Source of the DNA: Paenibacillus sp. BK033
Lineage (GTDB): Bacteria; Bacillota; Bacilli; Paenibacillales; Paenibacillaceae
Direction: 5' to 3'
Length of the DNA: 64,000 nt
Assembly (NCBI RefSeq): GCF_004345425.1
Contig: NZ_SLVP01000010.1
Location: forward strand, 62,001 to 126,000
The notes under the pieces were generated by a model. That model did not search any database, was not told the DNA's origin, and saw only the letters and a program-made list of their open reading frames with translations. Position 1 is the first letter of the stretch, and every line of letters starts with the position of its first letter. Positions 25,610 through 34,622 of this stretch are shown here, one piece after another. The translations under genes were made by a program, and so were the position numbers.

Positions 25610-26905
25610 ATGACGCAATCGACAGAAATTCCCGCATCCTTAACGCGACTGGTGGAGCGTATTAAGGAAAAGACGGCGGAGCATCCGAATTGGGCGGCCA
25701 TATTCGAGAAGGCCATCCACAATACGCTGCAAACGACCATCCAGCGCATGCCGGACGGCACGACGTTTGTTATAACAGGTGATATACCAGCTATGTGGCT
25801 TCGCGATTCCGCTGCGCAGCTACGTCCGTTTCTGGTGCTTGCGTCCGAGGACGCCGAGCTGGCCGATCTCATTGAAGGTCTTGTCCGGAGGCAAATGGAT
25901 TCAATCCTGCTTGATCCTTACGCGAATGCCTTCAACAACGGGCCAACCGGCAAAGGACATCAGGATGATCTGACGGACATGGGACCGTCCATCTGGGAGC
26001 GCAAATACGAGATCGATTCGTTGTGCTACCCGCTGCAGCTCAGCTATCTGTTCTGGAAGAATACCGGCAGAACCTCGCAATTCGGCGATACCTTCCGTCT
26101 GGCTGCGGACGCGATTCTGAAGCTTTGGACAACGGAGCAGCACCATGAGAACGCGTCGCCTTACACGTTCCAGCGCTTCAACTGCGCGCCGACGGATACG
26201 CTCCTGCGGGAGGGGAAAGGCACGGAAACGGCCTATACCGGCATGACATGGAGCGGCTTCCGCCCAAGCGACGACGCTTGCGCATACGGCTACCTTGTAC
26301 CGGCTAACATGTTTGCGGTTGTCGTACTTGGGTATCTGAGGGAAATTGCGGAGGAAGTGCTTGGCGACCGGGAGCTTGCGGCAAGAGCGGCTAAGCTTGG
26401 CGAGGAGCTTCATCAAGGCATCCAAACGCACGGCATCGCCGATCATCCGCGATTTGGAAAAATTTATGCGTATGAAACCGACGGCCTAGGCAATTACAAT
26501 TTTATGGATGATGCCAACGTGCCGAGTCTTCTGTCGATTCCTTATCTCGGCTATACCTCGAAGGACGATCCTGTCTACCGCAATACGCGAGACTTTGTGC
26601 TCAGCAGCGGCAACCCGTATTACTTCGAAGGCGAAGCGGCAGCCGGGATCGGCAGTCCGCATACCCCGGACCGTTACATCTGGCATATCGCCCTGGCCAT
26701 GCAAGGCCTGACAACGGATGACCGCTCCGAGAAGGAAAGGCTGCTCAGCCTGATGGAAGCCACAACGGCCGGAACCGGCTTTATGCATGAAGGTTTCCAT
26801 GCGGATGACCCGTATCAGTTCAGCCGTCCATGGTTCTCATGGGCCAACATGATGTTCAGCGAGCTTCTGCTTGATTATTGCGGGATTCGAGTGCAAACGA
26901 AATGA
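25610..26905 (+). CDS. GH125 metal-independent exo-alpha-1,6-mannosidase
   Basis: 431 residues, no signal peptide, so cytoplasmic. The family signature VITGDIPAMWLRDSAAQ (about residues 54-71) is clear, and the proposed general acid D221 (in RPSDDACAYGY) and base E394 (in FMHEGFHADDP) align with those known in family 125. It removes single mannose units from non-reducing ends of alpha-1,6-linked manno-oligosaccharides. First gene of an operon with a binding protein, two permeases and three GH76 proteins. AAGGAGGCAC precedes the ATG. Catabolite repression by CcpA is suggested by the cre at 25558. Confidence 0.95.
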   Translation: MTQSTEIPASLTRLVERIKEKTAEHPNWAAIFEKAIHNTLQTTIQRMPDGTTFVITGDIPAMWLRDSAAQLRPFLVLASEDAELADLIEGLVRRQMDSILLDPYANAFNNGPTGKGHQDDLTDMGPSIWERKYEIDSLCYPLQLSYLFWKNTGRTSQFGDTFRLAADAILKLWTTEQHHENASPYTFQRFNCAPTDTLLREGKGTETAYTGMTWSGFRPSDDACAYGYLVPANMFAVVVLGYLREIAEEVLGDRELAARAAKLGEELHQGIQTHGIADHPRFGKIYAYETDGLGNYNFMDDANVPSLLSIPYLGYTSKDDPVYRNTRDFVLSSGNPYYFEGEAAAGIGSPHTPDRYIWHIALAMQGLTTDDRSEKERLLSLMEATTAGTGFMHEGFHADDPYQFSRPWFSWANMMFSELLLDYCGIRVQTK

Positions 26906-26987
26906 CAGCGATTTCATAGAGGGCAACGCCTATCGGCGGCTTTCTTCGAAATAGATAGTTTGTTACTAAAAAAGGGAGGCATGAAAA

Positions 26988-28337
26988 GTGAAAAAATGGA
27001 TCACGATGATCGCCTTGGTCACGGTAGTAGCAACAGCAGCCGGCTGCGCAAAAACAACGACAAGCAGCAACGGCAACGGGAATGCGAATGCAAGCAGCAA
27101 TACGAACGCAAACAGCGAGCAACCGGATAACGCTTCGGGCAATTCCGGCGGCGGCAAAGCCGTAGAGCTGACGTTCTGGGGCGACTGGGCGGGTGACGGC
27201 CAGAAGCAATTCCAGACGATGGTTGATGCATTCAACAAATCGCAGGATAAAATTCACGTGAAATACGTGCTGCAGCAGGACCTGATTACGAAGTTTCTGA
27301 CGGCGGCCACATCCGGCGGCGCACCTGACGTGCTCCTCTGGGACAGATGGCGTACGCCGCTCTACGCGCCGAAAAACGTGCTTCACCCAATCGATGATTT
27401 CATGACGAAAGACGGCTTGAACAAGGATGATTTCTTCGGCGAAGCGTTGAAGGAATTGTCCAATAGCGACAAGCTGTACGGCCTTCCTTTGACCGTTGAC
27501 GCCCGCGCGCTTTTCTATAACAAAAAGCTTCTGACTGACGCAGGCGTAACGGCGCCTCCTACGACATGGGATGAGCTCGAACAGGCCGGCATCAAGACGA
27601 CCAAATGGAACGGAAGCAAGCTTGAAGTAGCAGGCTTCTCGCTTGCCGATAACGGACTCTTTAATATGTATCTTCAACAAGCGGGCGGCTCGATGCTGAC
27701 CGACGACGGCAAGAAAACGAACTTCAACAACGAAAAAGGCCTGGCCGTGCTTGAATTCTGGGACCGCATGCTGAACCAGGACAAAGTGTATAAGGTTGGC
27801 TTTGAGCAAGGTCTCGGCGAAGGAACCGATGCCTTCGCGACCGGCAAGGTTGCGATGACTTACAACGGTCCGTGGATGCTGAGCACGTACAAGAAATACG
27901 GCAAGGATCTGGACTTCGGGGTTGTGCCTCCTCCGGCTGGACCTAACGGAGACAAAGGCGGCGTGATGGGCGGCTTCGGCCTTGTTATTCCGGAAGCTTC
28001 GAAGAACCAGGAAGCAGCGTGGGAGTTCATCAAATGGTGGACGGCTAACAAGGACAACGCGCTTCTGTGGGCAAAAACAAGCTTGAACATCCCTGGCTAC
28101 AAGCCGGCGCTTGAAGATCCGTTCTTCAAGGAAGATCCGCTCTGGCAGCCGTTCCTCGATACGCTCGAATTCGCGAAGACTCGTCCGGCTCACCCTGGCT
28201 ACTCCGTCATGGAGACCGAAGCGCTTATTCCGAACCTGGAGCTGTACCAGCAGAAGAAGCAAAACGCGGAGGATACGCTTAAGAAAGCGCAGCAGCGGGG
28301 CGACCAGCAGCTTGCGGATAACGAAGACGTGAAATAA
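26988..28337 (+). CDS. Sugar-binding lipoprotein of ABC importer
   Basis: 449 residues, family-1 extracellular sugar-binding protein. Lipoprotein signal with cysteine at about residue 20 (VVATAAGCAKT), then a Ser/Asn-rich linker and the binding domain beginning ELTFWGDWAGDGQKQFQTMVDAF. GGGAGGC precedes the start. Placed between the GH125 gene and the permeases, it most likely captures alpha-mannooligosaccharides released outside the cell. Confidence 0.93.
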   Translation: MKKWITMIALVTVVATAAGCAKTTTSSNGNGNANASSNTNANSEQPDNASGNSGGGKAVELTFWGDWAGDGQKQFQTMVDAFNKSQDKIHVKYVLQQDLITKFLTAATSGGAPDVLLWDRWRTPLYAPKNVLHPIDDFMTKDGLNKDDFFGEALKELSNSDKLYGLPLTVDARALFYNKKLLTDAGVTAPPTTWDELEQAGIKTTKWNGSKLEVAGFSLADNGLFNMYLQQAGGSMLTDDGKKTNFNNEKGLAVLEFWDRMLNQDKVYKVGFEQGLGEGTDAFATGKVAMTYNGPWMLSTYKKYGKDLDFGVVPPPAGPNGDKGGVMGGFGLVIPEASKNQEAAWEFIKWWTANKDNALLWAKTSLNIPGYKPALEDPFFKEDPLWQPFLDTLEFAKTRPAHPGYSVMETEALIPNLELYQQKKQNAEDTLKKAQQRGDQQLADNEDVK

Positions 28338-28342
28338 TTGAA

Positions 28343-28392
28343 GGTCTCCCGGTGGAGCTGACCGGACGGTAAAGGGAGGGAGACCTCCCTTT
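28343..28392 (+). promoter_or_regulatory. Alternative hairpins between binding-protein and permease genes
   Basis: Two overlapping perfect inverted repeats: GGTCTCCC (28343-28350) with GGGAGACC (28378-28385), and AAAGGGAGG (28371-28379) with CCTCCCTTT (28384-28392) around a GAGA tetraloop. They exclude each other. Such structures often stabilise the binding-protein mRNA or reduce permease expression. Confidence 0.55.
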
Positions 28393-28440
28393 ATCTGTTC
28401 CGGCAGGCTGGGATTCACTACGAAGGAGGGAGGAGTGCTG

Positions 28441-29328
28441 ATGTCTTCAATGGGCAAGCTTAATCAGCATCAGGCCCGCATGGCCTACCTGTTTATTACG
28501 CCAACGATGCTGCTGTTTTTCGCTTTTACCATTATTCCTGTCGTCATGGCGCTCTACTTAAGCTTTACGAACTACGATGTGGTCAGCCGGATGGAATTCG
28601 TTAAGCTCGACAATTACAAGAAGCTGCTTGAGGACGATCTGTTCTGGACGACGTTCAAGAACGTATTCTTCTATTCCGTTATTTTCGTGCCGCTCAATAT
28701 CATTATTTCCTTATTGCTAGCCATGCTGCTGAACTTCAAGCGGTTTGGCGTCAAGCTGTTCCGAACGATGAATTATCTTCCGACCTTAACCTCCGCGGTT
28801 GCGGCGTCTACCGTCTGGATCTGGCTGCTCCATCCGGAGTTCGGCCTGGTGAACAACCTGCTCAGCTATGCGGGCATTACCGGTCCGGCTTGGCTCGCCC
28901 AGACCGAGACGGCGATGTTCTCCATTATTATGGTGACGTTATGGCAGTCGGTCGGCTCCAATATGATCATTTATATCGCAGGCCTGCAAGGCGTGCCGGA
29001 TTACTTGTACGAATCCGCCAAGCTGGACGGAGCAACGGCTTTTGCGCGGTTCCGCTATATTACGTGGCCGCAGCTTCGCCCAACAACCTTCCTTGTCAGC
29101 ACGATGGCGATTATCGGGGCGCTGCAGCTGTTCGACCAGGCGTTTGTCCTGACGCAGGGCGGTCCGGGCAACGTAACGAAGACGCCGGTATATCTCATTT
29201 ATAACCAGGGCTTCAACCAGCTCAAGATGGGTTATGCTTCCGCCCAGGCGTTTGTGCTGGCCGTGGCGATTCTGATCTTTTCTTTCATTAACATGCGCAT
29301 TAATAAATCCGAGGAACCGATTGTGTAA
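28441..29328 (+). CDS. ABC sugar permease (UgpA/MalF type)
   Basis: 295 residues from ATG 28441, five bases after AGGAG in a long GA-rich site. Six membrane helices starting AYLFITPTMLLFFAFTIIPVVMALYLSF; the EAA loop reads YESAKLDGATAFARFRYITWPQL. Forms the channel with the next gene. Belongs to the mannan operon. Confidence 0.93.
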   Translation: MSSMGKLNQHQARMAYLFITPTMLLFFAFTIIPVVMALYLSFTNYDVVSRMEFVKLDNYKKLLEDDLFWTTFKNVFFYSVIFVPLNIIISLLLAMLLNFKRFGVKLFRTMNYLPTLTSAVAASTVWIWLLHPEFGLVNNLLSYAGITGPAWLAQTETAMFSIIMVTLWQSVGSNMIIYIAGLQGVPDYLYESAKLDGATAFARFRYITWPQLRPTTFLVSTMAIIGALQLFDQAFVLTQGGPGNVTKTPVYLIYNQGFNQLKMGYASAQAFVLAVAILIFSFINMRINKSEEPIV

Positions 29329-29342
29329 GGAGGGGTATGGTC

Positions 29343-30266
29343 ATGGCACAGCCTATTGTCAAATCAATCGCAGTACGCGCACCCAAGCCGCCTTCTTATG
29401 CTCTCAAAAGGGTCTTGTTAGGCGTTCTGTTCTACGCGGTTGCGATAGCTATAGCGGCAGCAATGTTCTTGCCGTTTTTCTGGAGTTTGATTACTTCGTT
29501 TAAACCAAGCAACGAGATCTTCTCGGTGCCGATCAAGTGGATTCCGTCCAAGCTTACGTTAGAGCATTACCGGTCGGCGTTTACGACCGTACCGTTCGCG
29601 GGATATTTCGCCAACTCCTTTATCCTGGCCGCAGCTGGCGTATTATGCAACCTGTTCTTTGGGTCCATCAGCGGCTACGCCTTTGCCAAGCTGAACTTTA
29701 AACTGAATAAACCGCTGTTCCGCATCCTGCTGGCGGCGATGATGATTCCCGGCATCGTAACGATGATTCCAAGCTTCTACGTATTGAAGCATTTCCCGCT
29801 GATTGGCGGCAATGACATCCTTGGAGCCGGAGGCAACGGCTTCCTGAACTCCTTCTGGGGAATTATTTTGCCGGGTGCGTCCGGATCGTTTGCGGTCTTC
29901 TTCATGCGGCAGTTCTTCCTGACGCTGCCCTCCGACATGATGGAGATGGCGCGGATTGAGGGTGCGGGGGAGTTCCGGATTTTCTGGAACATTTATTTGC
30001 CGCTGACGAAGCCGGCGCTTGCAACCCTTTCGATCTTTACTTTCCAGGCGGGCTGGAACAGCTTCCTGTGGCCGATGATCGTTCTGAATGACCCGGCAAA
30101 AGCAACGATACAGATGGGGCTGCAGGCGTTCTCATTCAACCATCAGACCGATTTCGGGCCAATGATGGCCGGCGCGCTAATCGCGATCCTGCCGATTCTC
30201 GTCTTGTTCCTCCTGCTTCAGAAGTATTTCGTACAGGGCATTGCCTTTACGGGGACGAAAGGCTGA
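29343..30266 (+). CDS. ABC sugar permease (UgpE/MalG type)
   Basis: 307 residues from ATG 29343; AAGGAGGGG is seven bases upstream, while the ATG at 29337 is too close. Six membrane helices, EAA loop MEMARIEGAGEFRIFWNIYLPLTKPALATL and the usual C-terminal LLQKYFVQGIAFTGTKG. Pairs with the preceding permease. No ATPase gene occurs in the operon. Confidence 0.93.
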   Translation: MAQPIVKSIAVRAPKPPSYALKRVLLGVLFYAVAIAIAAAMFLPFFWSLITSFKPSNEIFSVPIKWIPSKLTLEHYRSAFTTVPFAGYFANSFILAAAGVLCNLFFGSISGYAFAKLNFKLNKPLFRILLAAMMIPGIVTMIPSFYVLKHFPLIGGNDILGAGGNGFLNSFWGIILPGASGSFAVFFMRQFFLTLPSDMMEMARIEGAGEFRIFWNIYLPLTKPALATLSIFTFQAGWNSFLWPMIVLNDPAKATIQMGLQAFSFNHQTDFGPMMAGALIAILPILVLFLLLQKYFVQGIAFTGTKG

Positions 30267-30271
30267 TCGGA

Positions 30272-31426
30272 TTGAAACGAAACAAGCGGTATTTGTGGCT
30301 GGCCGGCGCTGCGGCAGTTATCCTCATCGCGTTGGTCTGGTCATTGGGAGGGAAGGATAATCCGGCCTCCTCCGTCATTTGGCAGGAGCGGGCGGAAGAG
30401 GCGCAGCTTGAGCTGACAAAGTCCTTTTGGGACGACAAGCGAGGGCTTTACAACAATGCCGCCCCATGCATAGCGCAGCTGTGCACCGATCCCTTCAACT
30501 ATTGGTGGCTGGCGCATGCGGTGGATGCGCTGGTCGACGGCTACGAACGCATCGGCGATGAACGGTATGCGGAGCAAATCGCCAAGCTCTATCAAGGTCT
30601 GCTTGACCGCAACGCCGGCGTCATGATCAACGATTATTACGATGATATGGAATGGATGGCGCTGGCTTGGCTGAGAGCCTATGACGCCACCAAGGACGAG
30701 AGGTATAAGCTGGCCTCGCTTGAACTGTGGGAAGAGATTAAAGGCGGCTGGAACGGGGAAATGGGCGGCGGCATCGCTTGGCGCAAGGAGCAGACCGATT
30801 ACAAGAATACGCCGGCGAACGCTCCTGCCGCTATCTTGGCGGCTCGGCTGTACGGACATTTTCGTAACGGGGAAGATCTGGCCTGGGCGAAAAAGATTTA
30901 CGATTGGCAAAAAGAGACGCTTGTGGATCCGGATACCGGTCTCGTATGGGACGGAATCAACCGGACGGGCGACGGCAATATCGACAAGGAATGGCGATTC
31001 ACCTATGGCCAAGGCGTCTTTATCGGGGCCGGCGTTGAATTGTTCCGGGTAACGGAGGATCAGGCTTATCTGGAGGATGCCCGCCGGACGGCGGCTCATC
31101 TGAAGGAGGCGTTCCTGTCTCCGGCAACCGGCATGCTTCCATCGGAAGGCGACGGTGACGGGGGCTTGTTCAAGGGCGTATTGATCCGTTATTTGGGAGA
31201 GCTGATCGCCGCTGATCCGGATGAGCCGGAACGCAATGATCTGATTGGAATGCTGAAGACCAATGCCGAAAGCTTATGGCAATTCGGCAAAGCGGAAGAC
31301 AAAGCGGTATTCAGCCATTCATGGGCCGAAGCGCCGGATACGATCGTGCAGTTAAGCGCGGAACTAAGCGGATTGATGCTGCTCGAGCAGATGGCCGTAT
31401 TGGAGAAAAACGGACAATTACAGTAG
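30272..31426 (+). CDS. GH76 endo-alpha-1,6-mannanase, membrane anchored
   Basis: 384 residues from a TTG start, five bases after the permease stop. Residues 6-26 form an uncleaved-looking signal anchor (YLWLAGAAAVILIALVWSLGG), so the enzyme faces outside. The GH76 (alpha/alpha)6 barrel follows, with the catalytic pair D124-D125 in NDYYDDMEWMALAW and the conserved DYKNTPANAPAAILAARLY. It should cut the alpha-1,6-mannan backbone at the cell surface and feed the importer. First of three GH76 genes in a row. Its FTYGQGVFIGA motif has Gly where the two following copies have Cys. Confidence 0.92.
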   Translation: MKRNKRYLWLAGAAAVILIALVWSLGGKDNPASSVIWQERAEEAQLELTKSFWDDKRGLYNNAAPCIAQLCTDPFNYWWLAHAVDALVDGYERIGDERYAEQIAKLYQGLLDRNAGVMINDYYDDMEWMALAWLRAYDATKDERYKLASLELWEEIKGGWNGEMGGGIAWRKEQTDYKNTPANAPAAILAARLYGHFRNGEDLAWAKKIYDWQKETLVDPDTGLVWDGINRTGDGNIDKEWRFTYGQGVFIGAGVELFRVTEDQAYLEDARRTAAHLKEAFLSPATGMLPSEGDGDGGLFKGVLIRYLGELIAADPDEPERNDLIGMLKTNAESLWQFGKAEDKAVFSHSWAEAPDTIVQLSAELSGLMLLEQMAVLEKNGQLQ

Positions 31427-31445
31427 ACAGAGGAGTGCGGGGAGA

Positions 31446-32519
31446 GTGAGAGCAATGGTGTGGGCGGCAAGAGCGGAAGAAGCGCAGCAGGCATTGGAGC
31501 AGTTGTATTGGAATCCTTCCATTAACATGTACGATATCGAAATTCCGTGCCCGGACGGCGCTTGCAATACGATTTTTCATTACTGGTGGATGGCGCATGC
31601 CGTGGATGCTTTGGCGGACGGGCTGAACCGGGCGGGAAGCGACTTCTACCGGGAGCGGCTGGCCGCGTTCCATGAAGGAATCTTGAACCGCAACGGCGGC
31701 GCGTGGCCCAATGAACTGTACGACGACATGGAGTGGATGGCGATCGCCTGGCTGCGGGCTTACCAGGCAACCGGCGTAGAGAAATATAAAGGTGCGGCCC
31801 TTCTCTTGTGGGAGGACATCCAGACCGGCTGGAACGAGCATGCGGGCGGCGGAATCGCTTGGCAGAAGCCGCAGCTGGACTACAAGAATACCCCGGCCAA
31901 CGCGCCTGCCGTTATTCTGGCGGCAAGACTGTATCAGGCGTTTGGACGGGAAGAGGATCTGGCATGGGCTCATAAAATCTACAATTGGCTGAAAGCAAGC
32001 CTTGTGGATCCGGAGACCGGCTTTGTGTGGGACGGCATGAACCGAACCGGCGACGGCTCCATCGACAAGGACTGGAAATTTACTTATTGCCAAGGCGTCT
32101 ATATTGGCGCGGCGGTAGAGCTGTATCGGATTACGGGCGATTCGGCTTACCTGCGGGATGCGGAGCGTACGGCTAAAGTTGCGGCCGACGAACTGCTGCA
32201 GAGCGGGCTTTGGCCGGATGAGGGCGATGGAGACGGCGGCTTGTTCAAAGGCATTCTGATCCGTTATCTGGGCGAGCTGGCTTCCGTATCGGAGGAGCGC
32301 GCCGAGCTGTCGGCGCTGCTGGAGCAGCAGGGGCAGGCGCTGTGGACGCGCGGCGCCGATCCGGCGCGCAGGGTGTTCAGCACCTTCTGGAGCGTTCAGC
32401 CGGAAGAGCGCGTAACGCTTAGCACGCAGCTTAGCGGCATCATGCTGCTGGAGCAGCTGGCGGTGCTGGAGAAGCGCGGCATGACAAGCACGGCGTTAAC
32501 CGAGGGGGTACAGTCCTAA
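31446..32519 (+). CDS. GH76 family protein, no export signal (copy 2)
   Basis: 357 residues from GTG 31446 (ATG 31455 is an alternative; both have a nearby GA-rich site). The catalytic pair is D93-D94 in LYDDMEWMAIAW, and DYKNTPANAPAVILAARLY and FTYCQGVYIGAAVELY are conserved. There is no signal peptide or membrane segment, so the protein should act in the cytoplasm on imported oligosaccharides, unusual for an endo-mannanase family. The stop codon overlaps the next start (TAATG), showing translational coupling. Contains a 44-base stretch identical to copy 3. Confidence 0.9.
   Translation: MRAMVWAARAEEAQQALEQLYWNPSINMYDIEIPCPDGACNTIFHYWWMAHAVDALADGLNRAGSDFYRERLAAFHEGILNRNGGAWPNELYDDMEWMAIAWLRAYQATGVEKYKGAALLLWEDIQTGWNEHAGGGIAWQKPQLDYKNTPANAPAVILAARLYQAFGREEDLAWAHKIYNWLKASLVDPETGFVWDGMNRTGDGSIDKDWKFTYCQGVYIGAAVELYRITGDSAYLRDAERTAKVAADELLQSGLWPDEGDGDGGLFKGILIRYLGELASVSEERAELSALLEQQGQALWTRGADPARRVFSTFWSVQPEERVTLSTQLSGIMLLEQLAVLEKRGMTSTALTEGVQS
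32001..32044 (+). repeat. 44-bp exact repeat, copy A (in GH76 copy 2)
   Basis: Identical over 44 bases to 33077-33120 in GH76 copy 3; the flanking bases differ on both sides. The encoded segment is LVDPETGFVWDGMNR. The corresponding part of copy 1 has several silent differences. Confidence 0.85.
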
Positions 32520-33580
32520 TGATAGCGGCACAAACGAATTGGGCAGAACGCGCGGCAACCGCGCAGGAGGATTTTCGCCGTCTGTTCTGGAATGAAGAGC
32601 GCGGCGTGATGGACCAGGTGGTGCCTTGCAATGGCACTTGCAAAGATCATTGGATTTATTGGTGGCATGCGCATGTGGTAGACGTATTGGTAGATTCCCT
32701 GGCGCGTACCAAGTCGGAAGAGGATGAGGCGCTGCTGGAGCGGGCATTCCGCGGGGCAAAGAAGTGGAACGGCGATACGCTTCTTCATAACTACTATGAC
32801 GATATGGAATGGATGGCGCTTGCGCTGCTCAGAGCTTATAGAGCGACAGGGAAGTCGTTCTACAAGGAAGGCGCTCTTGAACTGTGGGAGGATATCAAGA
32901 CGGCGTGGAACGATCATATGGGCGGCGGCATGGCCTGGAAGAAGGATCAGCTGGACTACAAAAACACGCCCGCGAATGCTCCGGCCTCCATTCTTGCTGC
33001 GCGGATCTATCAAGCGGACCGCCGGGAAGAAGACCTGGAATGGGCGAAGCGGATCTACCGATTCAACAAGGAACGGCTTGTGGATCCGGAGACCGGCTTT
33101 GTGTGGGACGGCATGAACCGGCTTGGCAACGGACGGATCGATTACGATTGGAAGTATACGTATTGCCAAGGCGTCTTTATCGGAGCCGGCATTGAGCTGT
33201 ACAACTGCACGGGGGATGAGAGCTATCTGGTTGATGCGCAGAGAACCGCAGGAGCAGCCGTTCAGGAACTGGTCGATCCGGTGACGGGCATGCTGCCTCG
33301 CGAAGGGAACGACGATTGCGGCCTATTCAAAGGCATTCTGATCCGCTATCTGGTTAACCTCATTCGCATTCAGCCCGATTTGTCGCTGCCATGGGTCAAT
33401 CTGATCCGGCATAACGCCGGCTCCTTGTGGGAGAAAGGGCGCTCGGAGTCCGGCTTGTTCAGCTTATCCTGGGCCGGAGAGCCGGAGCCGGAAGTTCAAC
33501 TGAGCGGCCAGCTCAGCGGCGTGATGCTGCTGGAGGCAATGGCTGAGCTGGAGAGAGACGGCTTCCTGGCGCCTAGGTAG
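32519..33580 (+). CDS. GH76 family protein, no export signal (copy 3)
   Basis: 353 residues, ATG overlapping the stop of copy 2 by one base. The catalytic pair is D94-D95 in NYYDDMEWMALALL; DYKNTPANAPASILAARIY and YTYCQGVFIGAGIELY are present. No export signal, so cytoplasmic. Copies 2 and 3 differ mainly in the N-terminal loops that line the substrate cleft (PCPDGACNTIFHYWW versus PCNGTCKDHWIYWW), so they may prefer different branch patterns. The last eight bases overlap the convergent AraC gene. Confidence 0.9.
   Translation: MIAAQTNWAERAATAQEDFRRLFWNEERGVMDQVVPCNGTCKDHWIYWWHAHVVDVLVDSLARTKSEEDEALLERAFRGAKKWNGDTLLHNYYDDMEWMALALLRAYRATGKSFYKEGALELWEDIKTAWNDHMGGGMAWKKDQLDYKNTPANAPASILAARIYQADRREEDLEWAKRIYRFNKERLVDPETGFVWDGMNRLGNGRIDYDWKYTYCQGVFIGAGIELYNCTGDESYLVDAQRTAGAAVQELVDPVTGMLPREGNDDCGLFKGILIRYLVNLIRIQPDLSLPWVNLIRHNAGSLWEKGRSESGLFSLSWAGEPEPEVQLSGQLSGVMLLEAMAELERDGFLAPR
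33077..33120 (+). repeat. 44-bp exact repeat, copy B (in GH76 copy 3)
   Basis: Second copy of the 44-base identical tract, 1076 bases from copy A and in the same orientation. Confidence 0.85.
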
Positions 33581-34445
33581 GCGGCTTGCTCTGACGGTAC
33601 AGCATCCGGAACTGCTTTGGCGTCTTGCCGGTACGCTTGTGGAAGCAGCGGACGAAATACGGGAAGGAGCCAAAGCCGGTATCCTCCGCAATGGCGCCGA
33701 CGGGATTGTTGGTATGAATAAGCAGCCGTTTGGCCTGTTCGATCCGGTATTGGGTGACATAGTCAAGCGGCGTGCAGCCAAACGTTCTTTTCATGCACAA
33801 AGCGATGTAGTTGGGGTGAAAATGCAGCTCCTCCGCCATCCGCTTGTAGCTTAGCGGGTCGCGGTAATGCTTGCGCAAATAGAGGGCGGCATCCTCGGCC
33901 AGCTGCAGATGGGAGCTTTGCGTTGTCTCTTCCTTGCTATCCTCCTGCAGCTTGAGAAGAATCGCGTGGAACAGCTGCTGCTCCTGCCAGCGGGAATTGC
34001 CGGCCGGGTTTTTATACAGGTGAAGAAGCTCCCGGAACTTCTCTTCCCCTGTCCCTAGGCTTTGAACCGGGCCGGAGCGCGGCAAATAGAAGGAGAAGTA
34101 TTCGATAGGCGGATAAAGAGGCTCTTGCTCAGGCGGCAAGGGCTCTTTGTCGTAAGCCTCGGGATGCCACTGCCCGGTCGTCTGGAAATGCAGCCAGTAG
34201 AAATGGGTCTCTTCCCGGCAAGGAGTGACGGTATGATGCTCCAGGTCCGGACGCAAAATGCCGAAATGACCGGCTGGCAGGGTGAGCTCGCTTTCCCCCT
34301 CAGCCAGATACAGACATCCTCTGGTTACAAACAGAAGATCGAATACGCCAATGCTGCTGCGGTCGGGATGTTTTCTGCCCGGCTGGTACGTATCTTCTCC
34401 GATTTGAACAAAGTGGGGCATAGGCGGACATTCAAAATGAAACAT
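33573..34445 (-). CDS. AraC family transcriptional regulator (cupin sensor)
   Basis: 290 residues. The N-terminal cupin-like sensor (DLLFVTRGCLYLAEGESELTL, GHFGILRPDLEHHTVTP) precedes the AraC DNA-binding domain (YKRMAEELHFHPNYIALCMKRTFG, GAIAEDTGFGSFPYFVRCFHKRTGKTP). GGAGGAG precedes the ATG. It is divergent from the GH127-like gene with 177 bases between and converges on the mannan operon, overlapping GH76 copy 3 by eight bases. The GH127-epimerase operon is the more likely target. Confidence 0.92.
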   Translation of the reverse strand: MFHFECPPMPHFVQIGEDTYQPGRKHPDRSSIGVFDLLFVTRGCLYLAEGESELTLPAGHFGILRPDLEHHTVTPCREETHFYWLHFQTTGQWHPEAYDKEPLPPEQEPLYPPIEYFSFYLPRSGPVQSLGTGEEKFRELLHLYKNPAGNSRWQEQQLFHAILLKLQEDSKEETTQSSHLQLAEDAALYLRKHYRDPLSYKRMAEELHFHPNYIALCMKRTFGCTPLDYVTQYRIEQAKRLLIHTNNPVGAIAEDTGFGSFPYFVRCFHKRTGKTPKQFRMLYRQSKPPT

Positions 34446-34538
34446 TATAAGGCTCCTCCAATTAAACAGGAATGAATCCAGTATAGATAAATGCGGGAGA
34501 TTCGTAAATGACTCGTTGATCTATTAGGTTGTGATCGG

Positions 34539-34578
34539 ACAATTAATTGTTGCGATTGTCTATCCGGCAAGGGGCCGG
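34539..34578. promoter_or_regulatory. Candidate operators between AraC and GH127-like genes
   Basis: A perfect 12-bp palindrome ACAATTAATTGT (34539-34550) and an inverted repeat CCGGC-N5-GCCGG (34564-34578) lie in the divergent region; a TATATT follows at about 34587 with no good -35, as expected for an activated promoter. Confidence 0.35.
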
Positions 34579-34622
34579 TTTAATGGTATATTCGAATCAG
34601 ACGAATGGAAGGGAGCTTAACC

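Noticed and set aside
26856..28457. 533-codon open frame on the minus strand across the sugar-binding lipoprotein gene
   Set aside because: Mirror of a well-recognised binding protein; no ribosome binding site and no protein-like pattern.
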